DNA of 64,000 bases from Candidatus Merdivicinus faecavium (GCA_018716285.1 DVKD01000039.1:1-64000); one strand, 5' to 3'; counted from the stretch's first letter, positions 8,422 to 17,333 are shown. The notes: generated from the letters alone by a model not told the origin. Numbers and translations: made by a program.

Positions 8422-9009
8422 TCATGACAGCGACTGCTGCTCGTCTAGGCTCATCGAGAAGGCCGGGATGAATTCCCGCAGAAAATCCGCGACCTCGGGC
8501 AGCCCCATCTCCTCGAGGGCGGCGCGCTGGCTTTTTAAAGCGCTGTCGAACTCCCGGTTGCCCCCCGCCGCCTCCTGGAGGCACTTGACATAGGCGGCGA
8601 GCCGGTCGGCAGCCTTCAGATAGGGCAGCAGCTCCTCCTCCTTGCCCGGGAGAAAGAGGGGACGGTATTCCTCCCGCAGGTCTTCGGGCAGGCGGGAAAT
8701 GAGTTCCGCGGCGGCTTCCCGCTCCACTTCCTTGTAAAGGTCGCGCAGAGCGCTGCTGCGGTACTTGACGGGGGTCGGCATATCGCCGGTGAGGATCTCG
8801 CTCGCGTCATGGTAGAGGGCGAGGAGGGCGCAGCGCCCCGCGTCGAGCTGCCTGCCGTACCGCCGGTTGCCGATCGCGCAGAGGGCGTGGGCGAAGACGG
8901 CGGTATCGAGGCTGTGCTCGGCCAGGTTGTCGCCGAAGGTGTTGCGCATCAGTCCCCAGCGTTCGATCCATTTCATCCGCAGGATCAGGGCGAAAAAGCT
9001 GCTTGCCAT
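8422..9009 (-). CDS. yfbR: YfbR-like HD-domain 5'-deoxynucleotidase
   Basis: This family removes the phosphate from deoxyribonucleoside 5'-monophosphates and helps balance nucleotide pools. The 195-residue protein shows the HD-domain ligands in order: His in RNTFGDNLAEHS, His-Asp in ALYHDASEI and the family-specific TGDMPTPVKY, plus a later Asp in LKAADRLAAYVK. Length matches the family (about 200). AAGGAG lies nine bases before ATG 9009. It has its own promoter at 9032-9060, divergent from yfhO. Confidence 0.88.
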   Translation of the reverse strand: MASSFFALILRMKWIERWGLMRNTFGDNLAEHSLDTAVFAHALCAIGNRRYGRQLDAGRCALLALYHDASEILTGDMPTPVKYRSSALRDLYKEVEREAAAELISRLPEDLREEYRPLFLPGKEEELLPYLKAADRLAAYVKCLQEAAGGNREFDSALKSQRAALEEMGLPEVADFLREFIPAFSMSLDEQQSLS

Positions 9010-9031
9010 AGAAAATCACTCCTTATTTTCC

Positions 9032-9060
9032 ATCTTACCAGAAAAGTTTGCATTTGTCCA
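9032..9060 (-). promoter_or_regulatory. Promoter of the YfbR-like gene
   Basis: TGGACA (9055-9060) and TAAGAT (9032-9037) on the minus strand lie 17 bases apart, about 20 bases before the start codon. Confidence 0.55.
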
Positions 9061-9089
9061 TTTAAAAAACAGAACAGATGTGGTATACT
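9061..9089 (+). promoter_or_regulatory. Promoter of the yfhO-csbB operon
   Basis: TTTAAA (9061-9066) and TATACT (9084-9089) are 17 bases apart, with an extended TGG before the -10. It abuts the divergent promoter of the nucleotidase gene. Confidence 0.55.
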
Positions 9090-9157
9090 AGGTGTGTATA
9101 TACCCGGTTTTGCCTGCGCAATACCAAAATAATACCTTCCACAGGAGTTGACCCCGC

Positions 9158-11638
9158 GTGAATTTGTACAAAAAAAGTGTCCTGCGGCAGTACGGAGCCG
9201 TATTTGGTCTCGGGCTGCTGACCAGTTTTCTCTTCTTCCTCCCCTTCCTCATCTGGGACAACGGGCTGTTTATCTACTACGGCGACTTCAACGTCCAGCA
9301 GATCCCCTTCTACCAGATGTGCCACGACTCCATCCTCTCCGGCAACTGGATGTGGAACTGGTACACAGACCTTGGCGCAAACTTCATCGGCTCCTACTCC
9401 TTCTACCTGCTGGGCAGCCCCTGGTTCTGGCTGACCCTCCTCTTTCCGAGCGAGGCGGTGCCCTACCTGATGGCGCCGCTGCTCATGCTCAAATTCGCGA
9501 CCGCGGCCGTCACAAGCTACGCCTATATCCGCCGCTTTGTCAAAAACCCCGGCTACGCCGTCATCGGCGGGCTGCTCTACGCCTTTTCGGGGTACAGCAT
9601 CTACAACATCTTCTTCAACCATTTCCACGAGGTCATCGCCATCTTCCCCCTCCTCCTCATCGGGATGGAGGAATTCATGGTCAACAACCGCCGGGGCGCC
9701 TTTGCGCTGGCGGTCGGGGCCTGTGCCTTCATCAACTACTACTTTTTCTTCGGAGAGGTCATCTTCGCGGTGATGTACTTCCTCTTCCGCGCCGTTTATG
9801 ACCGCAAAAACCCCTACGGGTTTTATGTGACCTGGCGGAAATTTCTCCTGCTCGCCTTCGAGGCGGTGCTCGGGCTGCTGCTTTCGGCCTGCCTGCTGCT
9901 GCCGTCGCTGATGGCGATCGTCTCCAATCCCCGGACCTCCAACTTCCTCTTCGGCTGGAACGGCATTTTCTACGGCAACGTCCAGCGGTACGGGCTCATC
10001 CTCTCGAGCTTCTTCTTCCCGCCCGACATCCCCGCCTACCCGAACCTCTTCCCGGATTCCAACGCGAAATGGTCGTCGGTGTCGGCCTTCCTCCCCCTCT
10101 TCTCGATGAGCGGGGTGCTGACCTTCTTCAAATGCGCCCGCCGCCGGTGGGAAAAGGCCCTCTTCGGCCTGTGCATCATCTTCGCCTTCATCCCCTTCCT
10201 AAACAGCTCCTTCTCGGCCTTCAACAACGCCTACTACGCCCGCTGGTTTTTCATGTTCCTCCTGATTATGGCCATGATGACCGCCGTCTCCCTCGAGCGG
10301 TACCGGGAGCATTTCTCCTTTGGCATCAAATGGACGCTCATCATCACAATGGCCTTCACGGTGCTGGCTGTCTTCCCCTCCTACGAGAACGGCGTCCTCA
10401 CCTTCGGCAAGCTCATCAACTACCAGGAGCGCTTCTGGCCTTACCTGATCGTCTCGCTGATGGGGCTGGTCCTCGCCTCCTTCCTCGTCCAGCTCGACGG
10501 CAAGGCGTTTTTCCGGGTCACAGCGGCCGCCGTCTGTTTTGTCGCCATCGTGATGTCGGTGCTCATGCTCGCCCTGGGCAAGGCAAATCCCGCAAACGCC
10601 CACCGCGTTTCGGAAATGGCCCTCAAGGGCTCGGAAAAGTTCTCCTTCCTCAAAGATGACCCCGACGATTTCTACCGCATCGACCTGGACAACTGCATGG
10701 ACAACTTCCCGATGTACTGGAAGATCCCCACGATTCAGGCCTTCCACTCGGTCGTCCCCGGCTCGATCTTTGAGTTTTACGACACCATCGGCTACGACCG
10801 GAGCGTCGGCTCCCGCCCCGAGCTGGAATACGACGGGCTGCGGCTGCTCACCTCGGTCAAATATCTCCTCGCCTATGAGACCGAGACGGAGGACCCCGAT
10901 ATCGCCGGCTTCACCTATGTCACCACCGAAAACGAGCTGAAGATCTACGAAAACGAGAACTTCATCCCGATGGGCTTCACCTACGACTACTACGTCTCGG
11001 AGGAGGCGCTCAATTCCTACACCGAAAAACGGCGCGACCGGCTGATGCTGGCCGGCATCTATCTCGACGACGAGGCGGTTGCCCGCAATTCCGACATTCT
11101 CTCCCCCCTGCCCGACGAGGAATACCCCGTCCTGACCGACGAAGGGCTTGCAGACCTCGCCGCGGCCCGCAATGAGCATACCTGCTCGAGCTTTACAAGG
11201 GATAATACGGGCTTCACCGCGACGATTACCCTCGACCGGGAAAACCTTGTCTTCTTCAGCGTCCCCTACGACGAGGGCTGGTCGGCGACCGTCAACGGCG
11301 TGCCGGTCCTCATCGAGAAGGCCAACGCCGGCTTTATGGCGGTGCGGGTCCCTGAAGGCGAGTCGGTTATCCGCTTTGACTACCGCACGCCCGGCCTCAC
11401 GGCGGGCATCTGCATCACCGGCGGGGCGGCTGTCCTGTTGCTTTGCTACTGGCTCATCATCCGCCGGATGCGGGCCAGAAAGCGCGCCCTTCCCTATCGC
11501 CCGTACGCACACTTAAACGCCGAATACGCCCCGGAGGAGCTGGAAGCCGCCTCCGCCTACAGCCGGCGCATCGCCGCAAATATCCACGCCGCTTCCCTGA
11601 AAGAGGCAAAAGAACGGAAAGGATCGGATGAATCATGA
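9158..11638 (+). CDS. yfhO: YfhO family membrane glycosyltransferase
   Basis: In Bacillus subtilis, YfhO transfers GlcNAc from a lipid carrier made by CsbB to lipoteichoic acid outside the membrane. The 826-residue product matches this GT-C-like architecture: about a dozen hydrophobic helices over residues 10-480, an extracytoplasmic beta-rich domain (about 490-755, including the YfhO-type segment FFSVPYDEGWSATVNG), one last transmembrane helix near 760-785, and a charged cytoplasmic tail. An acidic loop YYGDFNVQQIPFYQM follows the first helix, as expected for the catalytic loop. The start is GTG 9158 after AGGAG. Its stop overlaps the csbB start by ATGA. Confidence 0.87.
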   Translation: MNLYKKSVLRQYGAVFGLGLLTSFLFFLPFLIWDNGLFIYYGDFNVQQIPFYQMCHDSILSGNWMWNWYTDLGANFIGSYSFYLLGSPWFWLTLLFPSEAVPYLMAPLLMLKFATAAVTSYAYIRRFVKNPGYAVIGGLLYAFSGYSIYNIFFNHFHEVIAIFPLLLIGMEEFMVNNRRGAFALAVGACAFINYYFFFGEVIFAVMYFLFRAVYDRKNPYGFYVTWRKFLLLAFEAVLGLLLSACLLLPSLMAIVSNPRTSNFLFGWNGIFYGNVQRYGLILSSFFFPPDIPAYPNLFPDSNAKWSSVSAFLPLFSMSGVLTFFKCARRRWEKALFGLCIIFAFIPFLNSSFSAFNNAYYARWFFMFLLIMAMMTAVSLERYREHFSFGIKWTLIITMAFTVLAVFPSYENGVLTFGKLINYQERFWPYLIVSLMGLVLASFLVQLDGKAFFRVTAAAVCFVAIVMSVLMLALGKANPANAHRVSEMALKGSEKFSFLKDDPDDFYRIDLDNCMDNFPMYWKIPTIQAFHSVVPGSIFEFYDTIGYDRSVGSRPELEYDGLRLLTSVKYLLAYETETEDPDIAGFTYVTTENELKIYENENFIPMGFTYDYYVSEEALNSYTEKRRDRLMLAGIYLDDEAVARNSDILSPLPDEEYPVLTDEGLADLAAARNEHTCSSFTRDNTGFTATITLDRENLVFFSVPYDEGWSATVNGVPVLIEKANAGFMAVRVPEGESVIRFDYRTPGLTAGICITGGAAVLLLCYWLIIRRMRARKRALPYRPYAHLNAEYAPEELEAASAYSRRIAANIHAASLKEAKERKGSDES

Positions 11639-12615
11639 CCTTATACCTGGTAATCCCCTGCTACAACGAGGAGGCCGTCCTCCCGGAAACCTCCCGCCGC
11701 CTCGCCGAAAAGCTCACCGCCCTGACCGCCGCCGGCAAGATCTCGGCGGACAGCCGGGTCCTCTTTGTCGACGACGGCAGCAAAGACCGCACCTGGGCGC
11801 TCATTTCCGAGTGCCACCGGGCCGACCGCCGCTTCGGCGGGGTCAAGCTCTCCCGCAACCGCGGCCATCAGAACGCCCTTTTGGCCGGGCTGATGACGGC
11901 AAAGGAGCGCTGCGACGCCGCGATCTCCCTCGACGCCGACCTGCAGGACGACCTCGACGCCATCGACAGGATGGTCGACGCCTTCCATGAGGGCTACGAC
12001 ATCGTCTACGGCGTCCGCTCCAGCCGGGAGACCGACACCTTCTTCAAGCGGACGACCGCCCAGGGCTTTTACAAATTCATGAAGCTCATGGGGGTCGACA
12101 TCGTCTACAACCACGCCGATTTCCGGCTGATGAGCCGCCGGGCGCTGGAGGGGCTCTCCGGCTACGAGGAAGTAAACCTCTTCCTCCGCGGCATCGTCCC
12201 CCTCATCGGCTACCCGAGCACGACGGTCGAATATGAGCGCCACGAGCGCTTCGCCGGGGAGAGCAAGTACCCCCTCAAAAAGATGCTGGCCTTTGCCTTC
12301 GACGGCATCACCTCCTTCTCGGTAAAGCCGATCCGCTGGGTGACGGGGCTCGGGTTCCTCATCTTTTTGGCGAGCATCCTGGCGCTTTTATACATCCTGG
12401 TGGTCAAGCTGCTGGGCTTTACCGTCGCAGGCTGGGCGGCGACGACGGCCTCCATCTGGATGTTGGGCGGCTTACAGCTCCTCTGCCTCGGGATCATCGG
12501 GGAATATGTCGGCAAGATCTACACCGAGGTCAAGGCCCGGCCGCGCTACTTTATCGAGGCGCTGGAGCTGACGCCGGAGGAGCCGGAGGAAACGGCGGAA
12601 AACCAGGCAGAATAA
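11635..12615 (+). CDS. csbB: CsbB/GtrB-type polyprenyl-phosphate glycosyltransferase
   Basis: GT2-family enzyme that attaches a sugar, GlcNAc in CsbB, to undecaprenyl phosphate at the inner face of the membrane. The 326-residue protein has the GT-A fold motifs VIPCYNEEAVL, FVDDGSKDRTW, DADLQDD (nucleotide-sugar/metal site) and a QNALLAGL segment, followed by two transmembrane helices near residues 235-260 and 265-290 and a Glu-rich tail. It overlaps yfhO by four bases (ATGA), so translation is probably coupled. Together the pair form a charge-and-transfer module for glycosylating an external polymer. The sugar and the acceptor are inferred from B. subtilis, not seen. Confidence 0.88.
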   Translation: MTLYLVIPCYNEEAVLPETSRRLAEKLTALTAAGKISADSRVLFVDDGSKDRTWALISECHRADRRFGGVKLSRNRGHQNALLAGLMTAKERCDAAISLDADLQDDLDAIDRMVDAFHEGYDIVYGVRSSRETDTFFKRTTAQGFYKFMKLMGVDIVYNHADFRLMSRRALEGLSGYEEVNLFLRGIVPLIGYPSTTVEYERHERFAGESKYPLKKMLAFAFDGITSFSVKPIRWVTGLGFLIFLASILALLYILVVKLLGFTVAGWAATTASIWMLGGLQLLCLGIIGEYVGKIYTEVKARPRYFIEALELTPEEPEETAENQAE

Positions 12616-12645
12616 GGGCTGCCTTTCCGGAGGGAGGACATCGGG

Positions 12646-13278
12646 TTGGAGATCTTAGTTCGAGCGGAAAAGCCGCAGGATTACAGAGAGGTGGAAGAAC
12701 TCACCCGCAGCGCGTTCGGATATCCCGAGAGAATCGCCCGCGGAGGCATCGGCTGCCCATATGAGCACTGGATGGTGCACGAGCTGCGCAGCCGGGACGG
12801 CATCCCGGAGCTGAGCCTGGTGGCGGAGGAAAACGGCAGGATCGTCGGGCACATCATTTGCAGCAAAGCAGCCGTACGCACCGGCAGCGGGGAGATTCCG
12901 GTGCTGAACTTCGGCCCGTTGAGCGTCCTGCCCGCATTGCAACGGCGCGGCGTGGGCAGGGCGCTGGTGACCGCCATGATCGAAAAGGCAAGGCAGCGCG
13001 GATACGGCGCGATTGTGTTCTTCGGACGGCCGGAGTATTACCCGCAGTTCGGATTCAAGGAAGCGGAAAAATTCGGCATCCGCGACCGGGAGGGCGGCAG
13101 CTGCCCGGCGTTTATGGCGATGGAGCTGATCCCCGGCTATCTGCGCCGGGCGCAGGGCGGCCGGTACTGGGAATCGGACATCTATGACGACGATTTGAAC
13201 CGGGAAAGCGTAAAGGAATTTGACCGGCAGTTCCTTCATCAGAGTGAAACTGTAAAGGAAACCCCCGAAAGAAAATGA
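12646..13278 (+). CDS. GNAT family N-acetyltransferase
   Basis: The 210-residue protein has the GNAT acetyl-CoA-binding core: a beta-bulge region LSVLPALQRRGVGRALV carrying the RxxGxG/A pyrophosphate-binding motif, then GYGAIVFFGRPEYYPQFGF, typical of the YhbS-like branch. The substrate is unknown. The start is TTG 12646, placed after a GGAGGGAGG ribosome site; no better ATG fits. It is about 30 bases after csbB and may be cotranscribed. A very strong terminator follows immediately. Confidence 0.8.
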   Translation: MEILVRAEKPQDYREVEELTRSAFGYPERIARGGIGCPYEHWMVHELRSRDGIPELSLVAEENGRIVGHIICSKAAVRTGSGEIPVLNFGPLSVLPALQRRGVGRALVTAMIEKARQRGYGAIVFFGRPEYYPQFGFKEAEKFGIRDREGGSCPAFMAMELIPGYLRRAQGGRYWESDIYDDDLNRESVKEFDRQFLHQSETVKETPERK

Positions 13279-13280
13279 AT

Positions 13281-13335
13281 GCTGACAAAAAACATCCCGC
13301 TGTCTGTACATGACAGCGGGATGTTTTTTGTCAGC
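13281..13335. terminator. Bidirectional terminator with a 24-bp perfect stem
   Basis: Positions 13281-13304 pair perfectly with 13312-13335 around a 7-base loop. Runs of six A and six T lie within the arms, so transcripts from either side end in a GC-rich hairpin (CATCCCGCTGTC core) plus T-tract. It separates the converging GNAT and DUF6506 genes. Confidence 0.88.
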
Positions 13336-13398
13336 TGTTTCGAGAAAGGCCGCGATTTCCTGCGCAGCCGTTTGATTTTGACCTTTCCGGATATTCTG

Positions 13399-13683
13399 CT
13401 ACTCGGCAAAAACGGCGCGGTAGAGGGCGTCCTGCTCCGGCAGGTGGGTAATATATCCCACCGGTATCCGGTTCCCGGTCGCCTCCGCGACTGCCCTCGC
13501 CCCCTCCGGACCGAAGGCGCCGCACAACTCGATACAGCCGGCCCCTTCCGCGCACAGTGCGCGTGCGGCCGCGGCCGCCTCTTCGAGATTGGCAACCCCG
13601 ACGATCTGTGCCGCACCGTCCCGGATGGCGGCGCGGTCGGCTGCATAATGGAAGTCCCCCATGATGAGAAACGCAAATTTCAT
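13399..13683 (-). CDS. DUF6506-like small protein
   Basis: The 94-residue protein begins MKFAFLIMG and contains AAQIVGVANLEEAA and the conserved-looking GCIELCGAFGPEGARAV segment, followed by RIPVGYITH. I recognise this pattern as that of the DUF6506 family of about 100 residues, whose function is unknown. The start at 13683 overlaps the stop of the upstream, amber-interrupted gene by ATGA, with GGGGAG placed seven bases before it. Translation may depend on that upstream gene being read through to its end. Confidence 0.65.
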   Translation of the reverse strand: MKFAFLIMGDFHYAADRAAIRDGAAQIVGVANLEEAAAAARALCAEGAGCIELCGAFGPEGARAVAEATGNRIPVGYITHLPEQDALYRAVFAE

Positions 13684-14648
13684 CTGATTTCTCCCCTTTT
13701 CTCCAAACTGCTGCAAAAATCCGCAGCTTCCTGCGTAGCCGCCCGATACAAATCAGAACCCGGGTCGGGAAGCATCTGCCATTCGCGGCCGGTAGGACAG
13801 CTCTCCTCCACCTGCTCGCACAGCGCAAGCAGGGCGGCGTTGGCGGCGGCGAGGTCTTCCGGCACATCCCCCGCCTCCACCGCCGCGAACAGTTCGCCGT
13901 AAAGGGCCGGGAGGAGGTCATCGTCCAGCGGCGGGAGGACGTCCACATGGAGGAGGACCGTATCCATCAGCCTGTCCAGCTCCCCGCTCTCCGGCACGGC
14001 GGAACCGGCGCAGAACGCCGCAGCCTTCTCGGCCGTCTGCCGGAGCAGCTCCCACTCCTTGCGGTTATAGTCCGCTTTGGCCTCTTTCGCGTCTTCCTCC
14101 TGCTGGATTTGGAGGAAAGCCTCCGCAAGCGGCTCCTCGTACTCGTCAAACAGGTCGAGGAGCGCCCCGTCCACCTCCCGCGAGAGGTCGGAATCCGGGT
14201 CGGCGAGCTAGAGGCTGTCCGCCTCCAGCGCCCTATCACAGAGGCTGCGGAGGGCGGTGCTGAACTCCGTGAGGAGGGCCTCCTCCTCCGCGCTGCCCCC
14301 TTCCTGGACGCGGATGGCGAGGTTTTGATACGGGATGAGGATCTCCGGCTCCCACCGCCGGAAAGCGCTGCTCGGGCGGGCGGCGTCGATCTTGGCGGTG
14401 GCGATCTCCGCATACAGGGCGAGCTCCTGCGGCGTATTGCTGTCCGGATAGTTGTAGTGGACGGATTCGCCGCAGAGCGCGGCGAACCGGTCGGAAAGCT
14501 CCCAGAGCTCCGCCCAGGCCTCCTGGGTGTTGGCGGCGCGCTCCTAGCGGAGCTCCCGGTTCTCCCGGAAAAGGAAGAAGCAGGCCGCCGCGAGGACCGC
14601 CGCTGCCGCGGAAAGCAGCGAAATGGCGATGACGCCGGATTTTTTCAT
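13680..14648 (-). pseudogene. Membrane-anchored protein gene with two in-frame TAG codons
   Basis: From ATG 14648, with a good AAGGAGG ribosome site, one uninterrupted frame runs 322 codons to TGA 13680-13682 except for two amber codons: TAG at 14544-14546 (codon 35) and TAG at 14208-14210 (codon 147). No frameshift is needed and codon use is GC-rich throughout. The product would start with an N-terminal membrane anchor (MKKSGVIAISLLSAAAAVLA) and continue as an acidic, helical extracytoplasmic domain with no family I recognise. TAG is used as a normal stop by degV, mraZ and the LRR gene, so the simplest reading is a recently inactivated gene. Translational readthrough or a sequencing error are alternatives. 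It lies between GH92 and the DUF6506-like gene and overlaps the latter by four bases. Confidence 0.7.
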
Positions 14649-14678
14649 GGGGATGCCTCCTTTCGGAAGGAAAATCCG

Positions 14679-16727
14679 TTATTTTTTCGGCTTCCTGCCC
14701 ATTTCGAGCACCAGCTCGCCGCCGGAGACGATCTGCTCGTGGGTGAGGAAGGGGCGCTCGAGCGGCACGCCGTTCAGCTTGGCCGACTGGATGTAGCGCA
14801 GCCCGTCCCCCGCGCCTTCGCTGACGACGGTGAAGGTCTTTCCGCCGCCGACCTGGATCTCCGCGCGGTCAAAGAGCGGGGTGCCGATGGCGTACTCCGC
14901 CTTGCCGGGGCAGACCGGGTAGAAGCCGAGCGCCGAGAAGACGAGCCAGCTCGACATCGCGCCGCCGTCCTCGTCGCCGCAGATGCCGGTCGGGGAGTTG
15001 GTAAACCAGATGTCCATCAGGTCGCGGAGCTTCTTCTGGGCCTTCCAGGGGGTCCCGAAGTAGTCGTAGAGGTAGGGGATGTGGAAGGAGGGCTCGTTGC
15101 CCATCGCGAACTGGCCCATCAGGCCGGTGGAATCGGGGAACTGCCCGAGGTAGACGTACTTGCTTTCCGGCCAGGTGAAGCCCTCGCGGAAGACCTGGTC
15201 GAGCCGCTCGGAGGCGGCCTCCCTGCCGCCCATCAGCTCCGCGAGCCCCTCCGGGTCGTGGAAGACCGACCAGGTGTAGGTCCAGGTGTTGTTTTCGGCG
15301 GTGTAGGCGCGGCCGCCCATGCCGCCCGCGAATTTGGGGTTGAAGTCCTCGACCCACTCGCCGCGGATGTCCTTGGGGGCCATCCAGCCGATCGCGGGGT
15401 TGTAGAGGTTGCGGTAATTCTGCCCGCGCTTCTCGAAGAGGGCGGCGTCCTCCTCTTTCCCGAGGGCTTTGGCGAGCTGGCCGGCGCACCAGTCGTCGTA
15501 GGCGTGCTCGAGGGTGACGGCGATAGCCTGGCGGCGCTCCCAGCTGTCGGCGTTTTTGCAGGTCTCCTCCTCCCCTTTGGCGAGGGCGGGGAAATAGCCG
15601 TTCTGCTGATAGCAGATGTCCGGCGCTTCGAGGGGGCGGTTGCAGCACCAGGGGAACATGCTCTCCTCCATCGCGTTCTTGCGGATGCCCTCGTAGGCGG
15701 TCTCGTAGTCGGCTTCGACCCCCTTGGCGAGCGCGTCGGCAAAGAGGGAGGCCGCGTGGAAGCCGATCATGACCGGCCGGTCGCCCTCAAAGGAGGGAAA
15801 GGAGGGCATCAGGCCGCTCTGGCGGTACATGAGGTTGTAGCTTGCGAGGATGTCGCGGTGGCGCTCCCCGTCGATTAACAGCTGGAGCGGGTGCATGCAG
15901 CGGAAGGTGTCCCACAGCCCGTCGCCGGTGTAGAAAATCCCCTCGTGGACCTGCCCGTCGTAGCCGGAGAAATACTGGCCGTATTCGGTGTAGTCGGTCA
16001 TCCGCATGAAGGCGCGGAAGAGGGCGGTGTAGTAGACGGCTTTGCGCTCCTCGGTGTTGCCGGTGACGGCGGCTTTGGAAAGCTGCCTGTCCCAGATTTC
16101 CCGCGCCTCACCGGCGATCCGGCCGAAATCTTTGCCGTCCGTCTCCTTGCGGAGGCTTTCTGCGGCCTTTTCAAAGGAAATGTAGGAGACGGCGCCCCGG
16201 ACGACAACTGTTTCCGGCACGCGGAGAACCCACTCCTCCCCCTCGCGGCGGAGGACCTTGAGCGGGCAGTCGAGGGCGACCAGGATGTACTCGTAAACCT
16301 CGAACTTCGGGTGCTCCCGGCGGATGCGGACGGCGATGCAGCCCTCCCGCTCCTCCGCTTCGCCGTTCGGGAAGCGGAGCCGCAGCTCGTTTGCGCCGGT
16401 GAAGCGGTGAAGGTAGACGTGCCGGGTCACGGTCGATTCGGCGACGATGTCCATCTCCTCCAGCTCGGCGCGGAGGTAATAACAGCGGAAATCCTCCCGG
16501 CTGTGGTCGAGGCTGTTGTCAAACGCGCCGTCCCGCCCGGGCATGACGTTCGCTTTGCCGAGCGGGTAGCCCTGCACGCGGTCGTTGCAGTAATAGTCGC
16601 CGCAGTCGGTCATGACCGGGGTGCTGCGGGCCATGCCGTAGGGGAGCATGACCTCGGGCTTGCAGGAGGCGAGCATGTGGGAGATGCTGCCGATGTAGGG
16701 ATTTATGTAATCTGCGAGATGCTGCAT
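14679..16727 (-). CDS. GH92 family alpha-mannosidase
   Basis: GH92 enzymes are calcium-dependent exo-alpha-mannosidases, mostly alpha-1,2-specific, that trim N-glycans or yeast mannan. The 682-residue protein has the N-terminal beta-sandwich start (YINPYIGS), the GLWDTFRCMHPLQLLI segment of the (alpha/alpha)6 barrel, NEPSFHIPYLYDYFG and the signature GICGDEDGGAMSSWLVFSAL with the catalytic-region acidic residues. There is no signal peptide, so it probably acts in the cytoplasm on imported oligosaccharides. The start at 16727 follows GGAGG by eight bases. It lies upstream of the amber-interrupted gene with a 30-base gap. Confidence 0.92.
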   Translation of the reverse strand: MQHLADYINPYIGSISHMLASCKPEVMLPYGMARSTPVMTDCGDYYCNDRVQGYPLGKANVMPGRDGAFDNSLDHSREDFRCYYLRAELEEMDIVAESTVTRHVYLHRFTGANELRLRFPNGEAEEREGCIAVRIRREHPKFEVYEYILVALDCPLKVLRREGEEWVLRVPETVVVRGAVSYISFEKAAESLRKETDGKDFGRIAGEAREIWDRQLSKAAVTGNTEERKAVYYTALFRAFMRMTDYTEYGQYFSGYDGQVHEGIFYTGDGLWDTFRCMHPLQLLIDGERHRDILASYNLMYRQSGLMPSFPSFEGDRPVMIGFHAASLFADALAKGVEADYETAYEGIRKNAMEESMFPWCCNRPLEAPDICYQQNGYFPALAKGEEETCKNADSWERRQAIAVTLEHAYDDWCAGQLAKALGKEEDAALFEKRGQNYRNLYNPAIGWMAPKDIRGEWVEDFNPKFAGGMGGRAYTAENNTWTYTWSVFHDPEGLAELMGGREAASERLDQVFREGFTWPESKYVYLGQFPDSTGLMGQFAMGNEPSFHIPYLYDYFGTPWKAQKKLRDLMDIWFTNSPTGICGDEDGGAMSSWLVFSALGFYPVCPGKAEYAIGTPLFDRAEIQVGGGKTFTVVSEGAGDGLRYIQSAKLNGVPLERPFLTHEQIVSGGELVLEMGRKPKK

Positions 16728-16768
16728 AGAATATTCCTCCAAAAATATCATTTCGCCGCATATCGAAA

Positions 16769-16794
16769 GCCCCGCCGCTTTGCAGCAGCGGGGC
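16769..16794 (-). terminator. Hairpin between hpf and the GH92 gene
   Basis: A 10-bp GC-rich stem with one G-U pair (16769-16778 with 16785-16794) is followed on the minus strand by a short TTTC. It is a probable but weak terminator, allowing some readthrough from hpf. Confidence 0.55.
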
Positions 16795-16817
16795 AGGATA
16801 TGGGCGTTGTCAGGCGT

Positions 16818-17333
16818 TTATCTGTCGGGCACGATCAGGCCGTAGCCGCCATCGTTGCGGCGGTAGACGACGTTGACAGTACCGCTTTCGGCGTTCAGGA
16901 AGACAAAGAAGCTGTGGCCGAGCATGTTCATCTGCAAGATGGCCTCGTCAACGTGGGTCGGGCGGAGGGTAACCTCCTTGGTGCGGATAACGTCGTAGTC
17001 GGTCTCCTCGGGGATGGGCTCCTCCGGCAGCTCGAAGGCGGATGCCTTGACCTTCTTCTGCAGGCGGGTCTTATTTTTGCGGATGCGGCGGATCAGGTTG
17101 TCGATGGCGTCGTTTAAGGCGTCCAGCTTGTCGATGCTGCGGGCCTCGGCACGGAAGATCATCCCGCCGGCCCAGACGGTGAGCTCGACGGTGGCCATCT
17201 CCTTCTGAGAGGACACGGTGACCTGCGCTTTGACATCGTCAAAAAACTTGTCCAGCTTTTTGAGCTTCTGTTCAGCGCGTTCTTTAAACGAGTCGGAGAG
17301 AGTCATTTTTCTTGCGACGAAAACTGTGTTCAT
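16818..17333 (-). CDS. hpf: Ribosome hibernation promoting factor, long form
   Basis: Long HPF binds the 30S decoding region and dimerises 70S ribosomes into inactive 100S particles in stationary phase. The 171-residue protein has the N-terminal S30AE fold (residues 1-100, FFDDVKAQVTVS, RAEARSIDKLDALNDAID), a short acidic linker and the C-terminal dimerisation domain (VVRTKEVTLRP-like segment, then GHSFFVFLNAESGTVNVVYRR). Of two ATGs close together, 17333 is seven bases after AGGAGG; the other is too close to it. It has its own promoter and a hairpin in its leader. Confidence 0.92.
   Translation of the reverse strand: MNTVFVARKMTLSDSFKERAEQKLKKLDKFFDDVKAQVTVSSQKEMATVELTVWAGGMIFRAEARSIDKLDALNDAIDNLIRRIRKNKTRLQKKVKASAFELPEEPIPEETDYDVIRTKEVTLRPTHVDEAILQMNMLGHSFFVFLNAESGTVNVVYRRNDGGYGLIVPDR

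Noticed and set aside
10199-11512. 437-codon leftward ORF inside yfhO
   Set aside because: It is antisense to the well-supported YfhO frame with its membrane helices, and no promoter or ribosome site precedes it.
14208-14546. Genome-wide use of TAG as a sense codon
   Set aside because: degV, mraZ and the LRR gene end in TAG at positions that match family lengths, so TAG is a normal stop here.
13947-15878. 643-codon ORF opposite GH92 and the amber-interrupted gene
   Set aside because: It is antisense to a clear GH92 enzyme and runs across the gap between two genes, with no ribosome site and no domain.
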